DNA of 64,000 bases from Tolypothrix bouteillei VB521301 (lineage in GTDB: Bacteria; Cyanobacteriota; Cyanobacteriia; Cyanobacteriales; Nostocaceae): positions 7,216,478 to 7,280,477 of the forward strand of contig NZ_JHEG04000001.1 of assembly GCF_000760695.4 (NCBI RefSeq). The letters are read 5' to 3'. This document shows positions 1 to 8,691 of this stretch, in pieces. Position numbers and translations under genes: made by a program. Positions within the stretch are counted from its first letter, which is position 1. Each line of letters starts with the position of its first letter. The notes under the pieces are model-generated. The model searched no databases. It saw only the letters and a program-made list of their open reading frames with translations, and had not been told where the DNA came from.

Positions 1-205
1 GTGCTCGTTTGGTAGGATCGGAAAGAACTTCATATGCCTCTCCGATGACCTTAAATTTTTCTTCTGCTGCTTTGTTTCCCGGATTCAGGTCTGGATGGTA
101 CTGTCGCGCTAGACGTCGGTAATTTTTCTTAATTTCTTCATTGGAGGCATCTTTAGTGACTCCCAAAATTTCGTAATAATCTCGAAAGTTCTGCAAATTC
201 TGCAT
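1..205 (-). CDS. dnaJ: DnaJ-type J-domain co-chaperone, C-terminus cut off by window start
   Basis: Reading leftward from an ATG at 203-205, the frame is open to base 1 and gives the first 68 residues of a J-domain. It starts with the DYYEILGV motif and carries the diagnostic HPD tripeptide in YHPDLNPG at about residues 36-43, which stimulates Hsp70 ATPase. The gene lies 195 bp downstream of the DnaK3-type gene on the same strand, the order known for the cyanobacterial dnaK3-dnaJ pair, so it is probably the dedicated partner. Whether the glycine-rich and zinc-finger regions are present cannot be seen. Confidence 0.9.
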   Translation of the reverse strand, partial: MQNLQNFRDYYEILGVTKDASNEEIKKNYRRLARQYHPDLNPGNKAAEEKFKVIGEAYEVLSDPTKRA

Positions 206-323
206 AATAATATTTTAATTTAGATTTTTAACGGTTATTCATTATTGAACTGTACTTACCTAATACAAATTCCCAATAGTCAAATCCGCATGCTGACTCA
301 ACTATAGGTTTTTCCTTCAATGA

Positions 324-379
324 AAAGGAGTCTCTTACTGTCAGCGGGCGAGACACCTCGCCATAAAGATAACTCCTTT
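324..379 (-). promoter_or_regulatory. Nested hairpin between dnaK3 and dnaJ
   Basis: An outer 8-bp stem (AAAGGAGT at 324-331 with ACTCCTTT at 372-379) encloses a perfect 6-bp hairpin (GGCGAG at 347-352, CTCGCC at 357-362, 4-nt loop). It lies in the intercistronic gap. Read on the minus strand it is followed only by a short T run, so it could be a partial terminator, a processing site or a stabilising hairpin. The role is inferred. Confidence 0.5.
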
Positions 380-400
380 ATTTGAAGTCACTCAACGGTT

Positions 401-2575
401 TTACAACCAATCGTCATCATCATCCCAATTATCTTCGTAGCTAGGACGAGATCTGCGAGAAGAACCACCATCATAGGACGAACGACCACCTCTGTCATAG
501 TCCCTGCGATCGGAGTCCCGACTGCTGTAGTCCCGACCACCGGAGTCCCGACTACTGTAGTCTCTACTACCGTAGTCCCGACTACCGTAGTCCCGACTAC
601 CGGAGTCCCGACCACCATAGTCCCGACTGCTGTAGTCCCGACCACCATAGTCTCTACTACCGGAGTCTCTGCCATAGTAATCGCGATCGCGTTCCCGTTC
701 TTTATCGCCAGTAAAGATTTCGCGGATAGTACCAAACAAATCATCCTCTTCATCTTCTGCGTAGTACTGACGAACTTCGCGATTTAGATCGTACAGAGCG
801 TCTTGTAAGTCAGCGTATGCTTGGTCAATACCTCGGTCATCATCTGCTTGTAAACTCTCTCGTAGTTCTCGGCAAATGTTATCAATTTTTTGGCGACGGT
901 TGCGGGCAAATTGCATACCAAAATCCAAAGCCACTTCTCTGAGTTGTCGTTCTGCCTGTAATATTAAGGCTTCGGATCGAGTCCGCTTTTCTACCCGTTC
1001 TTTACGCTGTCTGTCAACTTCCGCATATCTCTCTGCATCCTGAATTGCCTTCCTAATCTCTGACTCAGTTAGGGTGGAAGCACCTTGTATTGTGATGCTT
1101 TGTTCTCGACCTGTGGTTCGATCCAGGGCTGTGACCTGTAAAATACCGTTAGCGTCTATATCAAAAGAGACTTGAATTTGAGGTATTCCACGCGGTGCTG
1201 GCGGGATACCATACAACTTGAAACGTCCTAAAGATTTGTTATCAGATGCCATTTCTCGTTCGCCCTGAACGACGTGAATCTCTACACTGTTTTGGTTATT
1301 TTCAGATGTTGAAAAAATATCAGAGCGACGAACCGGTATAGTGGTGTTGCGGGGAATCAGTTTTTTCATCACGCCACCGATGGTTTCCAACCCCAGAGAC
1401 AGGGGAGTCACATCAAGGAGAAGAACATCCTTAAATTCACCTGCCAAAATACCCGCTTGTATTGCTGCACCGACTGCGACAACTTCATCAGGATTAACAT
1501 TTTGGTTGGGTTCTTTCCCAATAATTGCCCGTACAAGTTGCTGTACCATTGGCATTCGGGTTGAACCACCTACCAGGACTACTTCATCAATGTCTGCGGG
1601 TGTTAAACCAGCATCTTTCATGGCTCGTTTCACGGGGATACGCACTCGCCCTAACAAGTCATCGCACAAACCTTCAAATTCAGAACGGCTGAGGCGGGTT
1701 TCTAAATGGACGGGACCATCTTCAGTTGAAGCGATAAATGGTAGATTGATGTCTGTAACGCTCACTGCTGAAAGTTCTATTTTGGCTTTCTCGGCTGCTT
1801 CTAGCAGGCGTTGCAAAGATTGTCGCTCTCGTCTTAAATCAACCCCTTCTGCTTCTAAGAATTTTTCTGCCAACCAATCGACAATTCTTTTATCAAAATC
1901 ATTGCCACCAAGTTGTGTATCTCCACTGGTAGCTTTGACTTCAAACACTCCATCGCCAACATCTAGAATTGAGACGTCAAAAGTACCACCGCCTAGGTCA
2001 AAAACGAGTATGGTTTGGTTGTCGTTGCGGTCCATTCCATAAGCTAGGGATGCAGCCGTGGGTTCATTGAGAATTCGCAGAACTTCTAACCCTGCTATCC
2101 TTCCTGCATCTCGTGTTGCTTGGCGTTGAGAGTCATTAAAATAAGCAGGTACGGTAATCACTGCTCCGGTCACAGGTTCGCCCAGGTATTTACTAGCGTC
2201 TTCTGCCAGTTTCTTCAGCACCATTGCCGAAATTTCTTCTGGGGCATAGTCCTTGTTCATGCGGGGACAGGCAATCTTAATGTTACCTAATTCGTCCTTA
2301 CGGATGGTGTAGGGAATGCGCTTTGATTCTGGGTTGAGTTCACCATACCTACGCCCAATGTAACGTTTGACGGCAAAAAAGGTATTTTGCGGGTTGAGGA
2401 GGGTTTGCCGTCGCGCCATTTGCCCGACAACTCTCTCTCCTTCTTTTGTGAAGCCAACGACGGAGGGGGTTGTTCGCATTCCTTCTGCATTGGCAATCAC
2501 CACCGGCTTGCCACCCTCCATGACGGCAACTACTGAGTTGGTTGTACCCAAGTCAATGCCGACTACCTTGCCCAT
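401..2575 (-). CDS. dnaK3: Hsp70 chaperone, DnaK3 type, with repetitive SRDY/GRDY tail
   Basis: This 724-residue Hsp70 opens with [13 protein letters not shown] (phosphate-1 loop). It has the actin-like ATPase motifs [12 protein letters not shown] and [11 protein letters not shown], then the substrate-binding domain from about residue 385. The N-terminus and the adjacent dnaJ match the cyanobacterial DnaK3 class, which is linked to thylakoid-associated folding. After the helical lid, residues about 645-710 form a low-complexity tail of SRDY, GRDY and SRDS units rich in Arg, Asp, Tyr, Gly and Ser, instead of the EEVD-like or Gly-rich end of DnaK2. An AGGAG ribosome site lies 10-15 bases before the ATG. 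The assignment to DnaK3 rather than DnaK2 is from memory of the family. Confidence 0.93.
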   Translation of the reverse strand: MGKVVGIDLGTTNSVVAVMEGGKPVVIANAEGMRTTPSVVGFTKEGERVVGQMARRQTLLNPQNTFFAVKRYIGRRYGELNPESKRIPYTIRKDELGNIKIACPRMNKDYAPEEISAMVLKKLAEDASKYLGEPVTGAVITVPAYFNDSQRQATRDAGRIAGLEVLRILNEPTAASLAYGMDRNDNQTILVFDLGGGTFDVSILDVGDGVFEVKATSGDTQLGGNDFDKRIVDWLAEKFLEAEGVDLRRERQSLQRLLEAAEKAKIELSAVSVTDINLPFIASTEDGPVHLETRLSRSEFEGLCDDLLGRVRIPVKRAMKDAGLTPADIDEVVLVGGSTRMPMVQQLVRAIIGKEPNQNVNPDEVVAVGAAIQAGILAGEFKDVLLLDVTPLSLGLETIGGVMKKLIPRNTTIPVRRSDIFSTSENNQNSVEIHVVQGEREMASDNKSLGRFKLYGIPPAPRGIPQIQVSFDIDANGILQVTALDRTTGREQSITIQGASTLTESEIRKAIQDAERYAEVDRQRKERVEKRTRSEALILQAERQLREVALDFGMQFARNRRQKIDNICRELRESLQADDDRGIDQAYADLQDALYDLNREVRQYYAEDEEDDLFGTIREIFTGDKERERDRDYYGRDSGSRDYGGRDYSSRDYGGRDSGSRDYGSRDYGSRDYSSRDSGGRDYSSRDSDRRDYDRGGRSSYDGGSSRRSRPSYEDNWDDDDDWL
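500..680. repeat. In-gene tandem repeat encoding (S/G)RDY units
   Basis: Degenerate 9-15 bp units built around agtcccgac and taccgtagtcc repeat head to tail over about 180 bp. On the minus strand they encode the RDY tail of DnaK3. The near-identical units should make the tail length prone to slippage between strains. Confidence 0.8.
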
Positions 2576-2819
2576 GCGTTCTTGTTCTCCTATAGTGTCT
2601 TATAAATTAATTTGTTTGTAACTAATGCTTGATTTATTGTATCTTGCAAGCTCTGAATTACACGGTCATGTAAAGGATAAAGGATGAAGTATAAAGGATA
2701 AAGTCAATTTTTGGTGTAAAACTTAGGGTTTTTACCTCTAGTTCCGACCCTTTGCGGTCTCCAAGCAGAGATTTAATTGCTCTGTCTTTGTGTTTTAGTC
2801 TGTTTTTCATCCCTTAGCC

Positions 2820-3686
2820 TTGATACTTGAACCTTTGAATGTGAATCTCAAGAATCAACTGGAAACCCACCTCACTTATATAGCCTGCGATCGCGATCCC
2901 TATCTGGCAAGTGCCGGACATTTCTTCGTCCAAGAATACATTTGTCAACAATTTGCTCTCTGGGGAAGTGTGGAAATCCACACCTTTAACGTCGGGGCAA
3001 AAACCTGCAAAAACTTCATATTAAATATTCCCGGTACGCATTCAGGCATTAAGGATTTGCCACCAATTCTAATTGGTGCTCATTACGACGCAGTACCGGG
3101 AACTCCCGGTGCTGATGATAATGCTACGGGTGTCGCAGTGCTGTTAGAACTGGCGAGAATGTTCGCCACCCAACCAATGAAGTATCCTTTGCAACTGGTT
3201 GCATTTGATATGGAAGAGTACGGCTTGTTAGGTAGCACTGATTATGCAGCCAAGCTCAAGCAAGAGGTGCGATCGCTACGCCTGATGATTTCTCTAGAAA
3301 TGTTAGGTTACTGCGATCCAACACCAGGTTCCCAAGCGTACCCACCTCCTTTGGAAAAATTTTACCCAAATCGGGGTGATTTTATTGCTCTGATCGGCAA
3401 TTGGCGGACAATTCGCGATGTCATTTCTCTCAGCCGCAGTATTCGCAAAGCGGGTGTCCCCAGCCAGTGGCTACCAGTACCAAACAAAGGTTTAATCGTT
3501 CCGCAAACAAGACAAAGCGATCATGCACCTTTTTGGGATGCTGGTTACCCGGCAATTATGGTAACAGACACGGCATTTATGCGGAATCCTAACTATCACA
3601 AACCCAGCGATACTATTGCGACTTTAGATTTAGATTTTTTAACTGGTGTATGCCGGGGTTTGGAAATGGGAATTCGGCGATTGTAA
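2820..3686 (+). CDS. M28-family zinc metallopeptidase (aminopeptidase-like)
   Basis: The 288-residue protein has the M28 co-catalytic zinc arrangement. H88 lies in GAHYDAVPGTPG, an Asp pair at 99-100 in GADDNATG, E132-E133 in the MEEYGLLGS motif (catalytic base and zinc ligand), and the last His is near the C-terminus in NYHKPSDT. These enzymes remove N-terminal residues from peptides. No signal peptide is visible, so it is probably cytoplasmic. The longest frame begins at a TTG (2820); a GTG follows at 2838 and neither has a convincing ribosome site, so the start is uncertain. The gene stands alone, divergent from dnaK3. Confidence 0.85.
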   Translation: MILEPLNVNLKNQLETHLTYIACDRDPYLASAGHFFVQEYICQQFALWGSVEIHTFNVGAKTCKNFILNIPGTHSGIKDLPPILIGAHYDAVPGTPGADDNATGVAVLLELARMFATQPMKYPLQLVAFDMEEYGLLGSTDYAAKLKQEVRSLRLMISLEMLGYCDPTPGSQAYPPPLEKFYPNRGDFIALIGNWRTIRDVISLSRSIRKAGVPSQWLPVPNKGLIVPQTRQSDHAPFWDAGYPAIMVTDTAFMRNPNYHKPSDTIATLDLDFLTGVCRGLEMGIRRL

Positions 3687-3708
3687 CAAAGATCGCCGAG
3701 CCGCAACG

Positions 3709-4743
3709 CTAGCTATTGCCTATTTGCAATCCCTCTCTTTCTCCACCCGTTTCTACTCTTAAGTGAACGCTAGGAGTTAGACTAATTAAGTCGTCAATAT
3801 TCTTTTTCATAGTGGTACAAATAGCATCTAAAGGTAAGTCATTTTTATCGAGACCAAAAGGATTTTCAATCTCTATACCAATTGCTTCAATACCGAACAG
3901 CGTAAAACTAATTAAAGCAGCGATTATACCCGTCCACCATCCCAAACTTTCAACGAGTTGAAAAGGTAATAAGAGACAATAAAGTAACAGCAATTGCTTG
4001 AGATGAATCGCATAAGCTAGCGGTATAGGAGTTTTTAAAATACGCTCGCTCGCTCCCAAACTATCTACCAAGCTATTCAACAATTCCTGTAATGCTGTTA
4101 GCTGATAGCTATTTAAACAATTACGATTGTACTGTAGTTGTAAGTAATCCCCAATCCAAAAAGCTATCTCTAACGGTGGATTGTTCATCGTTTTTAATGT
4201 GAGATATTTAGAGATTGGCATAAGCTCTTCCAACTCTTCATTCACACCCTGTCCGCGCAAATGTAATTTTGTTGCTACCGCAAAAGCAACTATTAGTCGT
4301 AAAATACCTATTTTTTTCTCTTTATCTTCTGTGTCAATCTCATTGACAGACACCCAAATTTGTCTGGCTAAATTTCGGGTGTCATTGACTATATTTCCCC
4401 AAACTTTTCTTCCTTCCCAAAACCGTTCGTAAGCTGTATTGGTACGAAAAACTAATAATAAACCTAAAACGATGCTGGGAATCACATTGGCAAATATTGG
4501 TTGGGAGACAGGCAATTTAAAATGATAAAGAATAGAAATTATAAAACTAAAAAATCCGCAGGCAATAACGCGTCTCAAAATTGATTGAATGACTGAACCC
4601 TCTAGTTGAAAAGCTATTTGAAGCCACTTCGATTTTTTTGCTAACTTCGTCAATCCTCTAAAAGGGTATCCAATCAAGTTATACAATGAACCTCTGACCT
4701 TAGAAGCCTTCATATTCTTTGAGAAGTGGTAGACAGCTTTCAC
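3709..4743 (-). CDS. Bestrophin-like (UPF0187) anion channel
   Basis: This 344-residue membrane protein matches the bacterial bestrophin/UPF0187 family. It has a hydrophobic segment around residues 60-75, then the family signature LVFRTNTAYERFWEGRK (about 95-112) followed by WGNIVNDTRNLARQI. A late membrane region with GIEAIGIEIENPFG and DKNDLPLD corresponds to the conserved C-terminal region. Such proteins form pentameric chloride channels; in cyanobacteria and algae related proteins sit in thylakoid or plasma membranes. The gene converges on the M28 peptidase with only 22 bp between them. An internal ATG ten codons in is an alternative start. Confidence 0.85.
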   Translation of the reverse strand: MKAVYHFSKNMKASKVRGSLYNLIGYPFRGLTKLAKKSKWLQIAFQLEGSVIQSILRRVIACGFFSFIISILYHFKLPVSQPIFANVIPSIVLGLLLVFRTNTAYERFWEGRKVWGNIVNDTRNLARQIWVSVNEIDTEDKEKKIGILRLIVAFAVATKLHLRGQGVNEELEELMPISKYLTLKTMNNPPLEIAFWIGDYLQLQYNRNCLNSYQLTALQELLNSLVDSLGASERILKTPIPLAYAIHLKQLLLLYCLLLPFQLVESLGWWTGIIAALISFTLFGIEAIGIEIENPFGLDKNDLPLDAICTTMKKNIDDLISLTPSVHLRVETGGEREGLQIGNS

Positions 4744-5053
4744 ATATCATAGTCCCATAGAAAAATGCCATGCATCTAGGACATCAGTACACTGATATCA
4801 TACAATCCAGTTTTTGTCAGCTGTTGGACTTTGAACGTCGAACGGTTAGCAATGCCCATCCTACGCCTATGCTAATAGCGATTTTAGAAGCACCGAGAGG
4901 AGTCAACCAACAATTTTATTACTTACATACAAGTAGTTTTGGAAAAATTACAATTGCTACAGTGAATAGAGTATTTGATAAAATCGAAACAAAGACAGTT
5001 TTTTTAATAGGTTGAGAACTGTCAGCACAAACCCACTTATAGTTTCTAAAATC
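4744..5053. other. Non-coding gap between bestrophin and a hypothetical gene
   Basis: This gap holds an 81-codon open frame (4770-5015) without a ribosome site or recognisable domain. It also has an 'agcaatgcccatcctac' stretch that recurs in similar form at about 8618-8635 and is probably a dispersed repeat. I see no supported gene or RNA here. Confidence 0.5.
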
Positions 5054-5371
5054 ATGACTCAAACAAAACCAACTCGCCTTCGCAGTCAAGGCAGAATATT
5101 CCCGAAATATTCCATACCACCAGAAGAGTTAGACAAGAGAGAAGCTGAAAAGCATACTCGTGTAAAGCGTTATCGAGAGATTTTTGAACAAGCTAGCTCT
5201 CAACTGATACAAGATCATTACAACTGGTTTATTGTGATCGATCCACAGAGTGGAGATTATTTTATCGATCCGGGGGAGGAGGTAGCTGTTCACAAAGCCC
5301 GACTGAAGTATCCTAATGGTATGGTTGGCATTATGCGTCTTAACGAAACTGGAACCTGTGGCAGAATGTGA
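5054..5371 (+). CDS. Conserved-looking hypothetical protein upstream of a retropepsin-like gene
   Basis: The ATG at 5054 gives a 105-residue soluble protein (MTQTKPTRLRSQG...). A charged N-terminal half predicted as helix (about 22-45) is followed by a compact segment, YNWFIVIDPQSGDYFIDPGEEVAVHKAR, that looks like a small beta-rich domain. A frame extending 14 codons upstream begins with residues unlike a protein start. Its stop codon overlaps the GTG start of the next gene (GTGA at 5368-5371), so the two are translationally coupled. I recall similar protein/aspartic-protease pairs in cyanobacterial genomes but cannot name a function. Confidence 0.65.
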   Translation: MTQTKPTRLRSQGRIFPKYSIPPEELDKREAEKHTRVKRYREIFEQASSQLIQDHYNWFIVIDPQSGDYFIDPGEEVAVHKARLKYPNGMVGIMRLNETGTCGRM

Positions 5372-5735
5372 TTTCAGGTAGGTTCGGTGAAATTGGAGAA
5401 CTCATTTTTGAAATTGAACTGATTGCGGCTGATGAAGAAAGATATCCTATTGAAGTATTGTTAGATACTGGCTTCTTGACAGGCTGGCTGGTACTGGATG
5501 TCCAAGATATCTATAGCTTGGGTTGGTCAAAGATAGAAAGTGAACGAGCGATGCAGATGGTACGTGGGAAGAGTTTTTTGACATCTATGAAGGAAGAGTG
5601 GTACTTCATGAGCAAGAATATATTATTCCAGTTCTATCAGCGTCAGAAATTCTTGAACCTTTATTAGGCTTACAGTGGTTGAAAATTCTGCCATTAACTG
5701 TAAATTTTGCAGCAGGAATTCTAACTTTGGAATAA
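5368..5735 (+). pseudogene. Retropepsin-like (clan AA) aspartic protease, single-base frameshift
   Basis: The frame starts at GTG 5368, overlapping the upstream stop, and reads IFEIELIAADEERYPIEVLLDTGF, the DTG-containing active-site region of small clan AA aspartic proteases. At the 'gtacgtgggaaga' stretch (5561-5571) the frame is lost. Reading one frame back from there continues with FFDIYEGRVVLHEQEYIIPV and ends with LLGLQWLKILPLTVNF...GILTLE and a stop at 5733-5735, the expected family C-terminus. One missing G in the GGG run at 5566-5568 explains it. Otherwise the gene is full length at about 120 residues, so the lesion is recent, a sequencing error, or a programmed shift (unlikely, no slippery heptamer seen). 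Confidence 0.72.
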
Positions 5736-5789
5736 AGATAAAAAGCTAATAGATTGTGATTTTATAATTGCTACCATATTGACACTCTT

Positions 5790-6602
5790 TCAATTAGAGA
5801 AAGTAAGATTTTCTGGAGAAATAGCATCAGTTCGATTGGGATGACTTTTTACTATGAAATAAGTCAAGAAACAGATTCCTATTCCTAGGATAGCTGGAGC
5901 AGCAACGCCAAGAGCAACAGCACTACTACCACCGACTACTGCAGCAGCAAGAGTCCCTGCAACCCCTGCTGTCGTTGATGCAAATCTTCCTGCACGTCTG
6001 GCATTTTTTCTGGCATCACGTTCGCGTTTGGGTAAATTTTCATCGTCTTCCAGTACTTTTCTAACGACTAGATCGGTTGTGACACTACTCACAAAACTTC
6101 CCAAGCCAGCAATACTCCCTGCAGTGCTACCTGCTACGGTAGGTGTTTGTTGAATAGCAGTATTGATAATTGTTTGTGATATTGGATTAACAGCTTGCAT
6201 GGCAACTTTAGTTGCTTGTTGAGTGGCAAGTTGTGTTCCCAAACCAACTATACTTCCAGCTACAACACCACCACTAATTGCACCAAACTTTTTCACTTGC
6301 TCGCTTTTATGCTGACCTGTTTTACAGTAATAAGCAAAATGCTCGCAGTTATTAAAAAAAACGTTGTATGCCTTCTCACATAACTTACTCTTTGCTCGTT
6401 GCACGACCATGTCATTGGCGTTACAACTTCCGTACTCTTTTATATGAATTTTTCTGCCCTTTCCAAATCTATTTTTAGGAATGATAGCTACTCTTTGCAT
6501 ATCGTAATGAATGATGTAACCATCGCCGCAGTCAATTCCATGATGAGTGACAGGAAAGCCATCAAAGAAAAAACTAACGTATATATGATCTCCTCGACCC
6601 AT
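5790..6602 (-). CDS. LRAT-domain protein with glycine-zipper membrane tail
   Basis: Residues 1-110 resemble the lecithin:retinol acyltransferase (LRAT)/NlpC-P60-like fold. GRGDHIYVSF is followed by HHGID (candidate catalytic His), then GYIIHYD, and the hallmark NNCEHFAYYCKTG contains the candidate nucleophilic Cys. LRAT-like enzymes are thiol acyltransferases or phospholipases acting on membrane lipids. The C-terminal half (about 115-260) is rich in Gly and Ala, with zipper-like GSIVGLGTQ and GSIAGLGSF segments and a final hydrophobic span near 225-255 that should insert in a membrane. An RRAGRF basic patch precedes the last span. The gene stands alone with no obvious partner. Enzymatic activity is inferred from motifs only. 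Confidence 0.75.
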   Translation of the reverse strand: MGRGDHIYVSFFFDGFPVTHHGIDCGDGYIIHYDMQRVAIIPKNRFGKGRKIHIKEYGSCNANDMVVQRAKSKLCEKAYNVFFNNCEHFAYYCKTGQHKSEQVKKFGAISGGVVAGSIVGLGTQLATQQATKVAMQAVNPISQTIINTAIQQTPTVAGSTAGSIAGLGSFVSSVTTDLVVRKVLEDDENLPKRERDARKNARRAGRFASTTAGVAGTLAAAVVGGSSAVALGVAAPAILGIGICFLTYFIVKSHPNRTDAISPENLTFSN

Positions 6603-7031
6603 AATGACATCTCTCTATAGAAATACGTATATCGGATTATTCTATAGAAAGATTAAGGGGATTACATTTTATTATCCAATTGTGGAATTACGGAAAAGTA
6701 TAAAAGGCCGTAATTAAGAACTAAGGCTTAAAATTTAGAAAAAATATGAGTTTTGATAGAGAAACACTGGAATAAACAAACAAATATGCAAAAATTCATC
6801 TATCCTGCCTGTGATTTCAGAAAATTTTATTGTTAATTTTTATGAAGTAAAATGGGCTATCGTAGTTTCTCAGCTCCTCAACTTGTTGGAGATGTCAAGA
6901 ATCATGGAGACGCTTACAATTCATGCGGTTAAGTAGTACATATATTTCATCTTTTCTGTCAAGAGACTGAAGAATTCCTTTGACAGTCACAACATAATGA
7001 ACGGGTATAAAACGCAAAAAGGATAAAACCC
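6603..7031. other. AT-rich intergenic region with one possible 26-residue ORF
   Basis: About 430 bp, mostly AT-rich. The only coding-like stretch is ATG 6852 to TAA 6930-6932. It encodes a 26-residue peptide beginning MGYRSFSAPQ and ending NSCG, without a good ribosome site. A purine-rich AAAAAGGAT sits just ahead of the DUF2945 gene. Confidence 0.4.
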
Positions 7032-7247
7032 GTGACAGAGGAATTTAAGAGAGGCGATAAGGTTGAATGGAAAACCTCACAAGGTAAAACTACTGGTGAG
7101 GTAGAGAAAAAATTGACTTCACCTACAGAGATAAAAGGACATCACGTTGCTGCTTCCAAAGATAATCCTGAGTATTTAGTCAAAAGTGACAAAACAGGAA
7201 AAGAAGCTGCTCACAAACCTAATGCTCTTGAAAAAGTTGAGGAGTAG
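7032..7247 (+). CDS. DUF2945 (HVA1/TUDOR-like) small protein
   Basis: The 71-residue protein starts at GTG with AAAAAGGA 9-16 bases upstream. It matches DUF2945, a small beta-barrel (TUDOR-like) family: FKRGDKVEWKTSQGKTTGEVEKK, then an IKGHHVAASKDNPEYLVKSDKTG core and a KPNALEKV end. The family is also called hypervirulence-associated TUDOR domain, but its molecular role is not established. It is nine bases upstream of a DUF3140 gene and probably co-transcribed with it, a pairing seen in many bacteria. Confidence 0.82.
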   Translation: MTEEFKRGDKVEWKTSQGKTTGEVEKKLTSPTEIKGHHVAASKDNPEYLVKSDKTGKEAAHKPNALEKVEE

Positions 7248-7256
7248 TGCAGCGAT

Positions 7257-7586
7257 ATGACTCAAAGCCTCAAACTAGTAATTGACGAATTTAACTCCTC
7301 TGTGAATATGACAGCTAAAGAACTAGCAGTTTGGCTGGAAACTGAGGAATCACAATCCGTTGGACAGAAGAAAGAAGACGATGAGTCCATTGGACATAAA
7401 TCTGGCAAGCATATCCTTGAAATGTTGCAAAAGAAAAATGATGAGTATACTGATGACGATATATCTCACATGAAAAAAGTCATCAGCTATATTCACCGTC
7501 ATTTAGCACAACAACCTGAGGGAGATGTTGAGCACACGCGTTGGCGTTACTCTTTAATGAATTGGGGACACGATCCGTTAAATTAG
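7257..7586 (+). CDS. DUF3140 protein, partner of DUF2945
   Basis: This 109-residue protein matches DUF3140 end to end: an N-terminal helical region with ELAVWLETEES, then SVGQKK and SIGHKSGKHI, then HMKKVISYIHRHLAQQP, and the signature C-terminus RWRYSLMNWGHDP. It is predicted soluble and helical. Members are often beside DUF2945 genes and have been annotated as possible DNA-binding proteins, which I cannot confirm. The gene ends 69 bp before the convergent ComFB-like gene, with a hairpin in between. Confidence 0.82.
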   Translation: MTQSLKLVIDEFNSSVNMTAKELAVWLETEESQSVGQKKEDDESIGHKSGKHILEMLQKKNDEYTDDDISHMKKVISYIHRHLAQQPEGDVEHTRWRYSLMNWGHDPLN

Positions 7587-7656
7587 AAAATTATGAATTA
7601 TGAATTATGAAAAGAATTAGAATTTATTATTCATAATTCACAATTCATAATTTTTT
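7586..7656. terminator. AT-rich inverted repeat between convergent genes
   Basis: An AAAATTATGAATTATGAA arm (about 7587-7604) faces TTCATAATTCAC...CATAATTTTTT (about 7630-7656), built from the CATAATT heptamer also seen at 14771-14799. The stem is AT-only but long, and it ends in a T run on the plus strand, so it may terminate transcription from both sides. Confidence 0.55.
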
Positions 7657-8008
7657 AGCCAAACCAGTGAGATGGTTCGCAATCGGGTTTGATCTCTTCA
7701 CATAAATGATGGCTAACCCAATCTGATTTTTCTTGAAAAATAGAAAAAATCCCTTGTTGAATTAAATTCTCTAGATGGAGTTGCTGCTCTAATGGTTGAC
7801 GGCGCAACTTATAGCTTGACCAATAAGCTTTTTCTGGTTCAACTGCACCGTAAAGGCAAGGAATCCGGCTGAGAACGTAAGCTATGAGTTCTTGTCGTAA
7901 ATCTGGAATAGCAAAAGCCTGTTGATAAGGATAATATGGATAATGGTCTAAAATGCTTTCAATTTCTTTGATGACGGATTGCTCTGTTAGGTTGACAACT
8001 GTTTTCAT
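7655..8008 (-). CDS. ComFB-like (late competence development family) protein
   Basis: The start is placed at the ATG 8006-8008, because AGGAG stands 9-13 bases upstream; a longer frame to 8083 lacks this. The 117-residue soluble protein reads VVNLTEQSVIKEIESIL, then PYQQAFAIPDLRQELIAYVLSRIPCLYGAVE. The RQEL-AYVL-R-P-Y block is the pattern I associate with ComFB-family proteins of cyanobacteria, which have no settled function; some ComFB proteins have been linked to second-messenger signalling. No neighbour suggests a pathway. The family assignment is moderate. Confidence 0.6.
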   Translation of the reverse strand: MKTVVNLTEQSVIKEIESILDHYPYYPYQQAFAIPDLRQELIAYVLSRIPCLYGAVEPEKAYWSSYKLRRQPLEQQLHLENLIQQGIFSIFQEKSDWVSHHLCEEIKPDCEPSHWFG

Positions 8009-8691
8009 AAATGTTGAACTCCTGTTTCTGTATTTCATAAATTGATGAAAAATACCAGTTATTTTTAGCAAGCCATGTTGCAATACGGCTTTAGCCCTTA
8101 GGTTTACTATTCCACAGCTAGCTAAAAAGAAATTAAAGCAATAATTGCTAAAATCATTAGCCTAACTTTGACTCCCAAAAATACTGAATATTTGCCTGCA
8201 TCTACTTGAATAAAAGTGAATTCTTTTTAAGAAATGTTTCTTTAAAAAAATTCATAAAATGGTGATGTGTCTTTGTTTTATTTATAGTGCTAGTTCTTGA
8301 AAATTTCTACTTTTTGGGCAGAAAAATACATAAAACGCAGTACAAACTCCAAGCAAGCTTATTTTGTCAATCGTAGAGGTGCTTTTTCAAAATAAATTAT
8401 AAATTTAATTTTTAATAATTTTTACATTAGTTAATATTTGGCTCTTCTTTTTGTATGAGGATCTTATATTGTGTTTGGATAATGGCTTCTGATTAAAAAT
8501 TAAGCGTGTCGCTGGTTCTCCCAATCTCCGCGTCATTCTTATCGTCATTACTTAGGCGAAGAACCTGATATTAGAGCAGTAGGGCGAGCGCTGTCCACTC
8601 CGTATGTCTTTTGGTTGGCATTGCCCATCCTACAGCACTGAAAATTTTTCACGAATGCTTTAGCTCTGCTACGTGCAATTTATAGTGACTT
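8009..8691. other. Long AT-rich intergenic region
   Basis: About 680 bp separate the divergently read ComFB-like gene from the end of the renalase-like gene. The left half is very AT-rich. The right end (8577-8640) holds GC-richer repeat-like sequence with 'ggcattgcccatcctac', similar to 4849-4865. No open frame with a ribosome site, tRNA or convincing terminator was seen. Confidence 0.5.

Noticed and set aside
388..753. 121-codon minus-strand frame over the dnaK3 tail
   Set aside because: It is an alternative frame of the RDY tandem repeat and gives a Val/Thr/Gly repeat with no independent start signal.
4770..5015. 81-codon plus-strand frame after the bestrophin gene
   Set aside because: No ribosome site or known motif, and it overlaps repeat-like DNA.
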